The notes under the pieces are model-generated. The model was not told the origin of the DNA. It saw only the letters and a list, made by a program, of their open reading frames with translations, and ran no database searches. From the NCBI GenBank assembly GCA_902583455.1, contig CACHVY010000003.1:97976-161975 (forward strand): DNA of 64,000 bases. The letters run 5' to 3'. The stretch comes from an uncultured Pelagibacteraceae bacterium (lineage in GTDB: Bacteria; Pseudomonadota; Alphaproteobacteria; Pelagibacterales; Pelagibacteraceae). The translations under genes were made by a program, and so were the position numbers. How positions within the stretch are numbered: position 1 is the first letter of the stretch; the number at the start of each line of letters is the position of its first letter. Below, one piece after another: positions 17,347-27,500 of the stretch.

Positions 17347-20013
17347 ATGGCTCAGAAAACTTTAAATGAAATAAGAAATACTTTTCTCGAATATTTTAAG
17401 AAGAATGATCACACAATTGTTGAGTCTAGTAATCTTGTGCCGAGTAACGATCCAACTTTGATGTTTGCAAACTCAGGAATGGTTCAATTTAAAAATGTTT
17501 TTACGGGATTAGAAAAAAGAGATTATAAAAGAGCAACTACTTCACAAAAATGTGTAAGAGCTGGTGGTAAACATAATGATTTAGAAAATGTTGGTTATAC
17601 CCCAAGGCATCATACATTCTTTGAGATGTTAGGTAATTTTTCTTTTGGGGATTATTTTAAAGAAAAAGCTATTCATCTTGCATGGAATTTAATAACAAAA
17701 GATTTCGGATTAGATAAAAAAAGACTTTATTTCACAGTTTTCAGTGAAGATGATGAGGCATTTAATCTTTGGAAAAAAATTACAGGTTTTGGTGATGATA
17801 GAATAATAAAAATACCTACATCAGATAATTTTTGGTCAATGGGAGAAACGGGACCTTGTGGCCCTTGCTCAGAAATATTTTACGATCATGGAGATCATTT
17901 GAAAGGTGGTTTACCTGGCACTAAAGACCAAGATGGCGATAGGTATATTGAAATTTGGAATTTAGTATTCATGCAATTTGAGCAAGTTACTAAAGATAAA
18001 AGAATTAATTTACCAAAACCATCAGTTGATACAGGGATGGGTCTAGAAAGAATAGCAGCACTGTTACAAGGCACACATGATAATTATGAAACAGATCATT
18101 TTAAAAAAATTATAAGTTCTATTTCTGAGGAGTTAAAAGTTAAACCTAATAAAAATAATTTATCAAGTTTTAGAGTGATTTCAGACCACTTAAGAGCAAG
18201 TTCGTTTTTATTAGCAGAAGGGGTTTTGCCATCTAATGAGGGGAGAGGCTATGTATTAAGGAGGATTATGAGAAGAGGTATGAGGCATAGTCATTTGCTT
18301 GGATCTAAGAAGCCTATTTTTTTTAATATATTTAAAACATTGATGGATGAAATGTCAGGCAATTATCCAGAACTAAAAAGAGCAAACTCACTAATAGAAG
18401 AGACTTTAAGAATGGAGGAGGAAAAATTTTTAGTTCTACTTGATAGAGGAATAAAGATTTTGGATGAAGAAATTAAAAAAGTTGATAAAAAATTATCAGG
18501 TGAGGTAGCATTTAAACTTTACGACACTTATGGTTTTCCACTAGATCTAACAGAAGATATTTTAAAAAATAAATCACTAACACTAGACCACAAAAAATTT
18601 AATAGTTTAATGAAAGAAAGCAAAGAGCTTGCAAAAAAAAATTGGAAAGGTTCAGGCGATAAATCTATAGAAGAAATTTGGTTTAATATTAAGGACAAAA
18701 CAGAACCCACTGAATTTTTAGGTTACGAAACAAACACATCAGAGGGAGTAATTAAATTTATTATAAAAGATAACAAAGAAGTCAATTCACTCTCTGATGG
18801 TGAAGAAGGATATATAGTTGTAAACCAAACTCCATTTTATGGTGAGTCAGGTGGACAACTTGGTGATACTGGTACTATTAAATGTGGGGATAACAATTTT
18901 GTTGTAAGCGATGTGCAAAAAAAGTTTGGTGATTTGTTCATTCATTTCGGCAAAATAAAAAAAGGCAAACTTAATTTGAATGACAGTGTTGAATTAAATA
19001 TAGACTCTGAGCGTAGAAAAAGTATTAGAGCATACCACTCCGCAACACATCTCCTACATGAGTCCTTAAGAAGAACTTTAGGTAAGCATGTAATGCAAAA
19101 AGGGTCTCTGGTTGCACCTGATAGACTTAGATTTGATTTTAGTCATATGAAATCTATATCTGAAAGTGAATTAGATAAAATTAATAATATTGTTAATCAG
19201 ATTGTTGATAATAAAAGTGATGTTATTACAAGATCAATGACACCTAAAGAGGGCATGGAACATGGTGCTTTAGCTTTATTTGGAGAAAAATATGGAGAAG
19301 AAGTAAGAGTAGTGTTTATGGGCGAAGAAGGTAACAAATATTTTTCGACAGAATTATGTGGAGGAACACATGTAAGAAATACAAGTGAGATTGGAAAATT
19401 CAAAGTTGTAAGTCAATCTGCGATAGCATCAGGCGTTAGACGTGTAGAAGCTTTAAGAGATAGTCAATTGGATAAATACTTACAAGAGAAAGAAAAGAGT
19501 AAAAATTTAATTACTCAAAAAGATGAGGAAAATATTAATAATTTATTAGATCAAATTAAAAAATTAGGAGGCAAAGTTAATATAACTTCAGATGATAAAA
19601 AATTAGTTATTAAAGAGCTTACAAGAAAATTAGATCAATTAAATATTAAAACAGTTCTCGAGGATAAATCAAAAAATATAGTTCAAGATTTTGAGATCAA
19701 TAAAGTAAAGGTCAGGTTTCAAAAAGTAGCTAATTTATCACCGAAAGACTTAAGAAAATTAGTTGATGAAGGTAAAAATTTTTTAAAAAAAGGCATTGTC
19801 GTAGTTTCTGCGCATAAAGACAATAAAGTAGGTTTAGCAGTAGGAATTACAGAAGATTTAACAACTAAGTATGATGCTGTTAAACTTGCTAAAGTAGGAT
19901 CTGAAATTATTGGTGGAAAGGGTGGGGGTGGTAGAAAAGATTTCGCCCAATCAGGAGGAAATTTAGTAAATAAAATTGACGATGCATTTAATGAGATAAA
20001 AGGTCTTATTTAA
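17347..20013 (+). CDS. alaS: alanine-tRNA ligase
   Basis: A full-length 888-residue alanyl-tRNA synthetase. The N-terminal class II catalytic core has motif 1 around NLVPSNDPTLMFANSGMVQFKNVF, motif 2 RATTSQKCVRAGGKHNDLENVG and motif 3 GMGLERIAALLQG. The editing domain shows the zinc-binding HSATHLLHE motif and the C...H set in STELCGGTHVRNT. The C-terminal C-Ala domain ends in GGKGGGGRKDFAQSGG. It charges tRNA-Ala and clears mischarged Ser/Gly. It sits 50 bases after the recA terminator; the recA-alaS order is common in alphaproteobacteria and other bacteria. No unusual feature is seen. Confidence 0.98.
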   Translation: MAQKTLNEIRNTFLEYFKKNDHTIVESSNLVPSNDPTLMFANSGMVQFKNVFTGLEKRDYKRATTSQKCVRAGGKHNDLENVGYTPRHHTFFEMLGNFSFGDYFKEKAIHLAWNLITKDFGLDKKRLYFTVFSEDDEAFNLWKKITGFGDDRIIKIPTSDNFWSMGETGPCGPCSEIFYDHGDHLKGGLPGTKDQDGDRYIEIWNLVFMQFEQVTKDKRINLPKPSVDTGMGLERIAALLQGTHDNYETDHFKKIISSISEELKVKPNKNNLSSFRVISDHLRASSFLLAEGVLPSNEGRGYVLRRIMRRGMRHSHLLGSKKPIFFNIFKTLMDEMSGNYPELKRANSLIEETLRMEEEKFLVLLDRGIKILDEEIKKVDKKLSGEVAFKLYDTYGFPLDLTEDILKNKSLTLDHKKFNSLMKESKELAKKNWKGSGDKSIEEIWFNIKDKTEPTEFLGYETNTSEGVIKFIIKDNKEVNSLSDGEEGYIVVNQTPFYGESGGQLGDTGTIKCGDNNFVVSDVQKKFGDLFIHFGKIKKGKLNLNDSVELNIDSERRKSIRAYHSATHLLHESLRRTLGKHVMQKGSLVAPDRLRFDFSHMKSISESELDKINNIVNQIVDNKSDVITRSMTPKEGMEHGALALFGEKYGEEVRVVFMGEEGNKYFSTELCGGTHVRNTSEIGKFKVVSQSAIASGVRRVEALRDSQLDKYLQEKEKSKNLITQKDEENINNLLDQIKKLGGKVNITSDDKKLVIKELTRKLDQLNIKTVLEDKSKNIVQDFEINKVKVRFQKVANLSPKDLRKLVDEGKNFLKKGIVVVSAHKDNKVGLAVGITEDLTTKYDAVKLAKVGSEIIGGKGGGGRKDFAQSGGNLVNKIDDAFNEIKGLI

Positions 20014-20030
20014 AAAAATGACTATTCAAA

Positions 20031-20324
20031 CTAGTTTTTATTACCTTTAATGTCAGTGGTAAGTTGTTGATAAACCATAACTGTAATAGCTCTAATATTT
20101 CTCTCTAATCTACTTATATCAAAACTGAAATTTGCATCATTACAATTTAATTCATGAAAGTAATATGTATTGGTATAACCCAAAGTTGGCTTTACTTCAT
20201 CGCTTATAATTTTTAAAGCCTCAGTTTTCTTATCGATTGTAAAATTATAACGACAAACACTAGTTGTAGCCCATTGAAGTATTAAGCCAATAACAATACC
20301 GATCGATAAAATTATTTTTGTCAT
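20031..20324 (-). CDS. small membrane-anchored protein of unknown function
   Basis: A 97-residue protein with an N-terminal hydrophobic helix (IILSIGIVIGLILQWATTSV, about residues 4-23) and a soluble region holding two cysteines (SVCRYNF, ELNCNDANF) that could form a disulfide in the periplasm. It is not recognised as any family. Its ATG overlaps the stop of the GAF-SpoIIE phosphatase gene by four bases, so the two are co-translated. It could be a membrane partner or sensor for the phosphatase, but nothing in the sequence proves this. Confidence 0.65.
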   Translation of the reverse strand: MTKIILSIGIVIGLILQWATTSVCRYNFTIDKKTEALKIISDEVKPTLGYTNTYYFHELNCNDANFSFDISRLERNIRAITVMVYQQLTTDIKGNKN

Positions 20325-21610
20325 TTTGAATCCACTACTAAAATTGTTAAATCATCTTTTTGAATTTTACCTGAGTTAATTATGTCATCGATAATAATTT
20401 TCAGTCTTTCATTATTTGGTTTTTCTTGATATTTTTTTATATAATCTTTAAAGCCATCTGAACCCAACATTTCACCTTTAGGATCTTTAATTTCTGTTAT
20501 GCCATCTGTGAAAATATACATTGAGCTTTCATCAAATCCTATTGTAGTTTCATTATATTTCGTCTTAGCCATTATTCCAAGGGGCGGCCCAGCCTCTTCG
20601 AATGTGGAAAAACTCCCATCTTTTTTTAAAATTAATGGCGGCTCATGTCCTGCACTTGATAATTTTAACTCTTTTTTGTTGCTGTCGTAAATACCAACCA
20701 ACATAGTAACAAACATTCCTCTAGAAATTGTTTCACATATTTCGTTATTAAGAAGCATTAATAATTCAGATGTTGAAAACATTGTTTTACTTAAACATCT
20801 ATACAGACTAGAGGCCTTGGACATCAATAAAGATGATTTAATTCCTTTTCCAGACACATCAGCTACTCCAAATCCATATCTACCTTCACCAAGATCAGAA
20901 AAGTTATAAAAATCTCCAGACACAACTTTAGCTGGAATGTTTATCCCAGCTATTGGAAAATCTTCTTTTTTATTTTGAGATAATAATGATCTTTGAATTT
21001 CTCCAACTATTTCCACTTCTTTTTGAATTTTATTTTTTTCAATCATTTCTTTAGCCATCTTTGCATTTCTAATTGCTAAAGCTGCTGGAGCAGAAAGTGT
21101 TTCTAATAATTTCCTATCATCCTCTATGAATAATTTGTCGTTAGTTTTTTTATTTAAACAATGAATCACACCAATACAATCGTTTGCAGCAATAAGAGGC
21201 GAACACAAGACTGAATAAGTAGTGAAATTTGTTTTATTATCTAAATCAAAATAAAATTCTGCAATTTCTCTTACATCTTTTCTCACATTTCCAACTCTTA
21301 CACATTTTCTATCTTGCACAGCCTTACCCATTACTCCATCTTTTAAATCTAATTCATATTCATCAAGATAATTTTGATGCAATGACGCAATACATTCAAA
21401 TTTTTTTTTTTTATCATTAATTAAGAATATATTTGCAGCTTCAGCATTAATTCTTGCAATAATTACTTGTAGTGCAGTCTTTAAAGTGTCATTTAAATCA
21501 AGAGAGACCGCAAACTCTTGATTCATTTTAGTGACAATCTCCAAATCTACATTTACTTGTAGATTCTTGTCTGTTTCATTTTTTTCTTGTTTTTTGGATT
21601 TAAAAAACAT
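20321..21610 (-). CDS. GAF domain-SpoIIE/PP2C phosphatase (RsbU-like)
   Basis: A 429-residue cytosolic phosphatase. A GAF domain covers about residues 30-190 (LKTALQVIIARINAEAANIFLI ... VLCSPLIAANDCIGVIHCLNK ... LAAPAAL-type helix), then a helical linker (IQKEVEIVGEIQRSLLSQNK) and a SpoIIE domain, about 225-428. The phosphatase motifs are complete: VVSGDFYNF, VADVSGKGIKSSLLMSKA, RGMFVTMLVGIYD, SSAGHEPPLIL, GPPLGIM, FTDGITEIKD and KDDLTILVVD. GAF domains bind small ligands or sense redox state. The expected substrate is a phosphorylated STAS protein such as that at 41019-41318. Its catalytic domain is a paralogue of the one fused to the ammonium transporter at 9085. It lies next to the pilus cluster. 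Confidence 0.92.
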   Translation of the reverse strand: MFFKSKKQEKNETDKNLQVNVDLEIVTKMNQEFAVSLDLNDTLKTALQVIIARINAEAANIFLINDKKKKFECIASLHQNYLDEYELDLKDGVMGKAVQDRKCVRVGNVRKDVREIAEFYFDLDNKTNFTTYSVLCSPLIAANDCIGVIHCLNKKTNDKLFIEDDRKLLETLSAPAALAIRNAKMAKEMIEKNKIQKEVEIVGEIQRSLLSQNKKEDFPIAGINIPAKVVSGDFYNFSDLGEGRYGFGVADVSGKGIKSSLLMSKASSLYRCLSKTMFSTSELLMLLNNEICETISRGMFVTMLVGIYDSNKKELKLSSAGHEPPLILKKDGSFSTFEEAGPPLGIMAKTKYNETTIGFDESSMYIFTDGITEIKDPKGEMLGSDGFKDYIKKYQEKPNNERLKIIIDDIINSGKIQKDDLTILVVDSK

Positions 21611-21655
21611 TTATTATACTAGCATTTTAAACAGTTTTTGATAAATTCTACAATA

Positions 21656-21769
21656 ATGGAATTAATAATAAATACACCAAATCTTTACATACATCTTCAA
21701 GATGCAATGCTTATTGTGGAGTATATTATAGACGGATTTCTTTATATTGCTTCGAACTTAGAACTCTAA
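21656..21769 (+). CDS. possible small protein upstream of pilD
   Basis: An ATG-started frame of 37 residues (MELIINTPNLYIHLQDAMLI onward, ending NLEL) fills most of the gap between the divergent GAF-SpoIIE gene and pilD, ending six bases before the pilD GTG. It has no recognised family, no clear ribosome site and a plain hydrophobic/acidic composition. It may be a leader peptide coupled to pilD or a chance frame. Confidence 0.25.
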   Translation: MELIINTPNLYIHLQDAMLIVEYIIDGFLYIASNLEL

Positions 21770-21775
21770 AAAAGT

Positions 21776-22537
21776 GTGGATATAGTATTTGTAATAATCC
21801 TGGGTGCACTCTGGGGCAGTTTTGCGAATGTATGTATTTTTAGATTACCAAATGAGGGCAATGTTGTTTCAGGAAGATCTTTTTGTCCTAAATGTAAACA
21901 AAAAATAGTTTGGTATGATAATATTCCGATAATCTCTTATATCATTTTAAAAGGGAAATGCAGAAATTGCGATTATAGAATTACTTTTCAATATCTCATA
22001 GTTGAAATTTTAAGCTTATTATCATTTACATTAATATATTTTCTTTTTGGGATTTCATTAACAACTTTATTTTTTTGGATTTTGTTTTTATCTTTCTTGA
22101 TAATTTTTTTTATTGATCTTAAACACTTTATAATACCTAATGTAATAACGTTTCCCTTAATGGCTTTGGGATTTATAAAATCTTTTGATCCAAATTTGAG
22201 TTATATTTTTCCAAATTATATAAATTCATTAATTGGGGGTGCATTAGGGTATGGAATAATTTTTTCGATAATTTATTTTTACAAACAGATTAGAAAAAAA
22301 GAAGGAATGGGCTTGGGTGATGCAAAACTATTCGCTGTAATAGGATTTTGGTTTGGCTGGATATCAATTCCATTTATTATTTTTTTATCGTCTTTGATTG
22401 CATTAATTTCAGTAATTCCAAGCTTGCTAAATAGCTCAAAACAAATGTCATCAGAAATTCCCTTCGGTCCTCATATCATTATCGCAACGTTATTATTTAT
22501 AGTTTTTAAAGAAAGTGTGATAAATTTTATACTATAG
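21776..22537 (+). CDS. pilD: type IV prepilin peptidase/N-methyltransferase
   Basis: A 253-residue inner-membrane aspartyl protease (A24 family) that cuts the short leader from prepilins and methylates the new N-terminal phenylalanine. The N-terminal cytoplasmic loop has the zinc tetracysteine CPKC...CRNC within RSFCPKCKQKIVWYDNIPIISY, seen in bifunctional enzymes. The catalytic aspartates are in FIDLKHFIIPN and in the GxGD motif GMGLGDAKLF. About eight membrane helices are predictable. The start is GTG at 21776. It heads a rightward run with three pilin genes, its expected substrates, and is the only such peptidase in the locus, so it should also process the minor pilins and major pilin elsewhere in the cluster. 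Confidence 0.95.
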   Translation: MDIVFVIILGALWGSFANVCIFRLPNEGNVVSGRSFCPKCKQKIVWYDNIPIISYIILKGKCRNCDYRITFQYLIVEILSLLSFTLIYFLFGISLTTLFFWILFLSFLIIFFIDLKHFIIPNVITFPLMALGFIKSFDPNLSYIFPNYINSLIGGALGYGIIFSIIYFYKQIRKKEGMGLGDAKLFAVIGFWFGWISIPFIIFLSSLIALISVIPSLLNSSKQMSSEIPFGPHIIIATLLFIVFKESVINFIL

Positions 22538-22541
22538 ATCG

Positions 22542-23063
22542 ATGAAAGATAAAGGTTTCACTCTAATAGAACTTTTAGTTGTTGTAGCTATCATCGGTAT
22601 TTTAGCTGCCGTAGGAGTAGTGGCATACAATGGTTATACTAAAAGTGCTAAAATAAACGCAACTAAAGCAAACCACACAACTATTGCCAAGATGATTGGA
22701 GCTAAAGCAGTTCAATGTTCTATGGGAGAAGATGTAGAATATCTTAATACGAAGGGTAATAAACAAAATTTAAATTGTCCTGTCTCAATCGATAACTTCA
22801 TTAATCATATGAACCAAACTATATATGGTATGAATTGGCAAAGTCCTTTTTATGGTTCAAATCCACCATATGGTTCGTGGTGCAGGTTAAATGTTACAAA
22901 TTGTTCTCCCCCAGGATATATGAATTCTTGTCCTTCACATGCTGATCAGGGAGGCTATCTCTCAGTATTTAAATTAAATGCTTCAACTATAAAAATTTGC
23001 TCTAACCTTGGAAATAGCACAGGATCAACTGTATATATAGAGTCAAATGTAAATTATGAATAA
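22542..23063 (+). CDS. type IV pilin-like protein, tandem copy 1
   Basis: A 173-residue prepilin with a six-residue leader (MKDKG cut before Phe) and the canonical N-terminal helix FTLIELLVVVAIIGILAAV, including Glu5 of the mature form. The N-terminal 30 residues are the same in four pilin genes of this window, but the globular domain is unlike the others. It is long, Cys-rich (about seven cysteines, e.g. CRLNVTNCSPP, NSCPSH) and Gly/Pro/Trp-rich in the middle (YGMNWQSPFYGSNPPYGSW), suggesting disulfide-stabilised loops exposed at the pilus tip or surface. Its stop overlaps the next pilin's start by eight bases. Whether it is a structural subunit, a DNA-binding minor pilin or an adhesin is not clear. 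Confidence 0.9.
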   Translation: MKDKGFTLIELLVVVAIIGILAAVGVVAYNGYTKSAKINATKANHTTIAKMIGAKAVQCSMGEDVEYLNTKGNKQNLNCPVSIDNFINHMNQTIYGMNWQSPFYGSNPPYGSWCRLNVTNCSPPGYMNSCPSHADQGGYLSVFKLNASTIKICSNLGNSTGSTVYIESNVNYE

Positions 23064-23571
23064 AGGTTTCACGTTAATAGAACTTCTAGTCGTTGTAGCA
23101 ATCATTGGTATTTTAGCTGCTGTAGGGGTAGTTGCTTACAATGGGTATACGAGTAGCGCGAAAGCAGGAGCAACAAAGGCCAATTTTAAAATGATGCAAA
23201 AATTTATGTCTGCAGAAATAGCAAAATGTGACTTGGGTGAAACACAAATCATGAAGAGAGATAGTGGGACTGGTCTAAAATGTTCGGGAATTACATATGG
23301 ATTAATCATTCCTCATTTACAACAACTATTTAACACTGATAAAAAGCTAGTCAGCGCTTATACAGATTTGACTTATGTTAGAAATACTGGACCATCAACA
23401 AATTCCAGCAGTATAGGTTCTATTCATTTAAATGGTATATCACATGATAAAACATTTAATCCAGGAGCCTCGCCACCTCTTGATAAAAATGATATAAGAT
23501 TAACTTCATGTTTTAAGGAGCCATGTACTGATGCAAATAACAACCTATCCGCTGTCATCAATATTGACTAA
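23056..23571 (+). CDS. type IV pilin-like protein, tandem copy 2
   Basis: A 171-residue prepilin with the very short leader MNKG before the cleavage-site Phe, then the invariant N-terminal helix shared with the other copies (mature residues 1-28). The C-terminal domain differs: cysteines in AKCDLGE and LKCSG, and a terminal pair in TSCFKEPCTD that resembles the D-region disulfide loop of true type IV pilins. It overlaps its neighbours by eight bases on both sides, so copies 1-3 are translated as a coupled set. The codons for the invariant helix differ from copy 1 at many third positions, so this is not a recent DNA duplication. Confidence 0.9.
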   Translation: MNKGFTLIELLVVVAIIGILAAVGVVAYNGYTSSAKAGATKANFKMMQKFMSAEIAKCDLGETQIMKRDSGTGLKCSGITYGLIIPHLQQLFNTDKKLVSAYTDLTYVRNTGPSTNSSSIGSIHLNGISHDKTFNPGASPPLDKNDIRLTSCFKEPCTDANNNLSAVINID

Positions 23572-24043
23572 AAATAAAGGTTTCACTCTTATAGAACTCT
23601 TAGTTGTTGTAGCTATTATTGGTATCCTAGCTGCGGTAGGGGTAGTTGCTTATAATGGATACACTACTTCAGCAAAAAAAACAGTTGCTAAACAAAATCA
23701 TAAAATGATGGTCAGACAATTTCAAATTTTAGTAACAGAATATGATTTAAATGGCAGTATATCGAGAAAAATTAACGGTGGTAATACCCAAAGCTTTAAC
23801 AGAAAAAATTTAGCTTTTGATTGTCCAGCATTTCAGCATCATTTTAAAGAAATAAAATCCCCATCTGCAACATCGGTAGAGCGCGGGAAAGATCAAGATA
23901 ATCAAGCTTGGGGAGGAACATGCTGTAATTATGGAAAAGTAGGGTGGACGTATATCTGGAATAAAACAGGCGGATATTGTACTTTTTCTACATACTTAAC
24001 TGATACGGAACTATTATATGATGAGGTAAAATGGTCAGATTAA
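23564..24043 (+). CDS. type IV pilin-like protein, tandem copy 3
   Basis: A 159-residue prepilin. The start chosen is TTG at 23564, giving the short leader MTKNKG like its siblings and the same eight-base overlap with the previous gene as seen between copies 1 and 2. The in-frame ATG at 23531 would give a 17-residue leader and is less likely. The mature N-terminal helix is again invariant. The globular part has cysteines in AFDCPAF, GTCCNYG and GYCTFS, with an aromatic stretch (KVGWTYIWNKTGGY). It ends in ELLYDEVKWSD. It is followed closely by two small genes of unknown function. Confidence 0.87.
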   Translation: MTKNKGFTLIELLVVVAIIGILAAVGVVAYNGYTTSAKKTVAKQNHKMMVRQFQILVTEYDLNGSISRKINGGNTQSFNRKNLAFDCPAFQHHFKEIKSPSATSVERGKDQDNQAWGGTCCNYGKVGWTYIWNKTGGYCTFSTYLTDTELLYDEVKWSD

Positions 24044-24051
24044 TATATCTA

Positions 24052-24282
24052 ATGAGAAAATTAATTTTAAAAACTTTAATCATTTTAACTTTTTTTTCGA
24101 TTTCACAAGCAGAGGAAAAAAAATATGATCAGAAAACATGTGAAGAAATTTATATTGGTATAGCATATTTTTTAAAAGCAGCAGACAAACACTGGAAAGA
24201 AACTAAGAATGAAAAAAAAGCTACTATGTATGCAGATACGGCCGCTAATTATGCAACGATTTATAATACTTTTTGTAAATAA
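24052..24282 (+). CDS. small secreted protein of unknown function
   Basis: A 76-residue protein from ATG 24052 with a clear signal peptide (MRKLILKTLIILTFFSISQA then EEKK). An in-frame ATG at 24031, overlapping the pilin stop, would add seven residues but weakens the signal peptide. The mature part is helical, with two cysteines (KTCEEIYIG and the penultimate residue, FCK) that could link its ends, and a charged middle (HWKETKNEKKATMYADTAANYA). No family is recognised. Its place in the pilin run suggests a periplasmic accessory role in pilus function. Confidence 0.65.
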   Translation: MRKLILKTLIILTFFSISQAEEKKYDQKTCEEIYIGIAYFLKAADKHWKETKNEKKATMYADTAANYATIYNTFCK

Positions 24283-24293
24283 TAATTCTAAAT

Positions 24294-24530
24294 ATGGATC
24301 AGTTTCTATATTTTAATATTTTAATTTCAGCATTAAATATTTTTATTGTCGTTTACGCTTTTTCTTATAATTTCTTTCCAAAAAAATGGAGAAATAAAGT
24401 TAAACAAGGAACAATTATTGGTTTAGCTTTAATTTTTGTTACGATGATTACCATGTTTTCTTGGGTAATTTATTTTTATTATGTAATTTTTAAACCCTTA
24501 GAAAATTTGAATTTTTTAGCTCTAATTTAA
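24294..24530 (+). CDS. small two-helix membrane protein of unknown function
   Basis: A 78-residue protein with two hydrophobic segments (about residues 6-24 and 42-66) joined by a basic loop (FFPKKWRNKVKQG), so both ends probably face the periplasm. It is not recognised. It is the last rightward gene of the pilD run, and its stop overlaps the convergent pilY1-like stop by four bases. A conserved small membrane protein at this site might help assemble the pilus machinery, but no direct evidence exists. Confidence 0.55.
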   Translation: MDQFLYFNILISALNIFIVVYAFSYNFFPKKWRNKVKQGTIIGLALIFVTMITMFSWVIYFYYVIFKPLENLNFLALI

Positions 24531-27500
24531 AAGTTTTCTTTCCAAGAATTTCTATAAGATGAAGAAGCTCCTTGACCAGATTGAATCTGTACTAAATCTT
24601 TTTTGCTTCCTGCAGATTGACCTGCGATGTTAGCAAATAATTTATCAGCAAAAACTACAATTTTTGATAAAACACCTTGACCAACATAATAGCACGCTTC
24701 ACCTTTTCTTATAGTTCCTAATTGACTAGAGTTATTACTTCCACATTCATCATCAGCTTGACAAATATAAGCGTTACCTAAGCTACACTTATTAACTGAT
24801 TGTGTAGGTTCATATATAGGAAAATAGGCAAAACCTTTATAAACAGTTGGTTCTGCAGTTACTTTAGATGAATTATCTAAAACTATGTACCATCCTCTGT
24901 GTTTATCTTCTACAAGACATGTAGGAGGCATATCTTTTGTTGTATTTCTGCATTTAGTAATATCATCTGCTGTTGCTGCTTTACCAACATCTCTAAATAA
25001 AGGATAAAATTCGTCTCTTATTCCTATTAAGTAATTAGATGTTCCATTTGAAGTGTCATTTATTCTATTAAAGTCTCCAGTTCCAGCATACAACCATAAT
25101 GAATTTGTTGATCTACCAATAGTAGCATCCATCGGATGGAACATGTACCTTCCATTATTTTTATTTGATCCTGCAGTAAATAAAGTTGTTTGGTCGAATA
25201 TTTTAATTTGATTTCCGGCACCATCGTCGCTCATGTTTGTTAAATTAAATTTTGTAATTTTACCTTCTAAATCACTTAGATATAAAAGACCACCTGAGTA
25301 AGTTACTCCTCTAGCTGTATCAGGAGTTATCAATACTGGAGAAGCTGGGGTTGAATTAACAATGTCACTTGAGGCCATGTCTGTGATTTCTATTCTTTTA
25401 TAAAGACTTCCAGGATTTGTACTATCTTCAAGATTGACAATTGTTAAATTTGATCCAATACCCTCAAACTGAGTACCATATCCACCACCCATTGCAGCAA
25501 CATAAATATCATCTGAAATATTATTGTCACCCGCACCATTGTTTGGAATTCTAAAAATTCTTGGATCTGACCATGTCTCACCAAGAAGACTATAGTCATA
25601 CTCTGGATGAGTAGTCACACCAGTATTTTTAGCACCTACTTTGATAGTGACACCAAGTATTGAGCTTGTATTGCTGTCACCTGTATCTGCAGAATAAGTC
25701 ATATCATCAGCAAAGTTTAAAACTGTCTCACCATTTGCATCCTTTGTGACGGTAAAATTTGTGTAATTCTTGTCGTTAAATAAAACTTTTATATCACTTT
25801 TTGATATATCTCTCACTGGAAACGTCCATGATTTACCTTTGTAGCATGAAGTAGTAAGCTCTCCATTACCATCTCTAGTATCTTGACATGTATTAGATAT
25901 ACTGCTGTTTTGAGAAAATTTATCTGTAACTTCCAAAGCCTCTGCAAAACTAGCTAAAGAATATGATCGTGCAATATATTTATAAAGATGTGTATTTTCG
26001 TTATGATCAATTCTGTAAACAGTGCTGTTAATGTTGTCATTATATATTGACATTAAGTGTAAAGGTTTTTCAGGATCTGTTACATCAAGAACAGAAAAAC
26101 CAGCTCCACCTCTACCGTAAGGCACCATTAATATTGTATGCCATTTTTTGACTGTATCTAAAGGACTCTTAAAGTACATATCATGTACTACAATAGAGCC
26201 ATCAACTCCAAAAATTGCATTTGTTCCACCTGGTTTTTTATTGAGTGATCTATTCATAACAAGCGGAAGGTTCGGAGCAACTAAAGGCGGTACAAATCCC
26301 CATAACTCTTTTCCTGTTTTAGAGTCGAATGCATGAAGTATTCCACTATTAGAGCCTGCATAAATTACTTCTTTTCTGTTTATGTTTGCAGAAGCAAAAG
26401 TAGGGTAGTTATTTATGCTTCTAAAATAAGCTTCCTGATTTGTTCCAGAAAATGCTGTATCTGCGCCTGGAGGACCAACTACTACAAGCTGCGAATGATA
26501 AATGTCACCTAAAGGATTGGTTCTAGTTTCAGTTAAGTTACAATCACCATCATAATCGAAATAGTCTTTACCTCTTATAAATTCTATTAAACCTTCCTGA
26601 TCGTCTGAATTACCATCTATAACTCCAGCTTCGTTCGCACATCTATTATTTGTCGTATCACTATCATTATGAAAGTCGACAATAGCATTTTTATATAAAC
26701 TAAATAAAGCACCAATATCTGCCGCATTTGCTTTAGTAAAATTGTTATAGTCAGATTTGTAGTTTGTTCCAGGAATTCCAACACTCCAAATTTTCCTACT
26801 ATCAGGCGCTGGCATCACATCCACAGCTGACCAATTACTCTTATCTTTCTCATCTAAATTTCCATTTGAGTCTATAGCTGTTCTTGTAATAGTACCTGCC
26901 CACTCTTTGTTTTGTCTGTAATCAAATTGTGCTTGAAATAGTGATCCTGATGACTCAATTGTTGCTGTAATTGCAGGAGCTGTAAATGATAATTTTTGAG
27001 CAATAATTTGCGAAATTGCCGCTTTAAGTTCTGATTTTAATTGAGCGGCTGTTTTAGCAACAATTGCTGCATCTGTTCCACCTTCTTTTGCAAGTTGATT
27101 AAAATTTCTTAAACCATTTGCTGATATTCCTGTTCCAAAAGCAACAGCAAAAGTTTTTACCGGATATTTTTGTGTTCGAAGACTTCTTGCTGCGTTTTTT
27201 GCGTTATTGTGATTATACCAATCTCCATCCCCGATTACCATCGCATAACTATTTTGACATGGTGAGTTTTTATCTATTGGGCTAAATCTGCCATGATTAT
27301 AATACTGTTGCGCAATTCTCATAAAAGCCATTGCATCTGTTCCACCCCCAGGGTTTACTCCGCTAATTATTTGATTAATTCTTGCAGCTCCACCTTTATG
27401 AACTCTAACTTTCAAACAATTGTAGTTGTTGCATGGAGTTGAACGTCCTGTTGTTATGTCTCCAATCCAATTATTAAATCCAGATGAGCCATGCGCCCAA

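Noticed and set aside
23531..23563. Upstream ATG start for the third tandem pilin
   Set aside because: It gives a 17-residue leader and a 41-base overlap; TTG 23564 gives a short leader and the same eight-base overlap seen between copies 1 and 2.
22542..24043. Recent tandem DNA duplication of pilin genes
   Set aside because: The shared helix is identical in protein but differs at many synonymous sites and the remainder is unrelated, so the copies are old.
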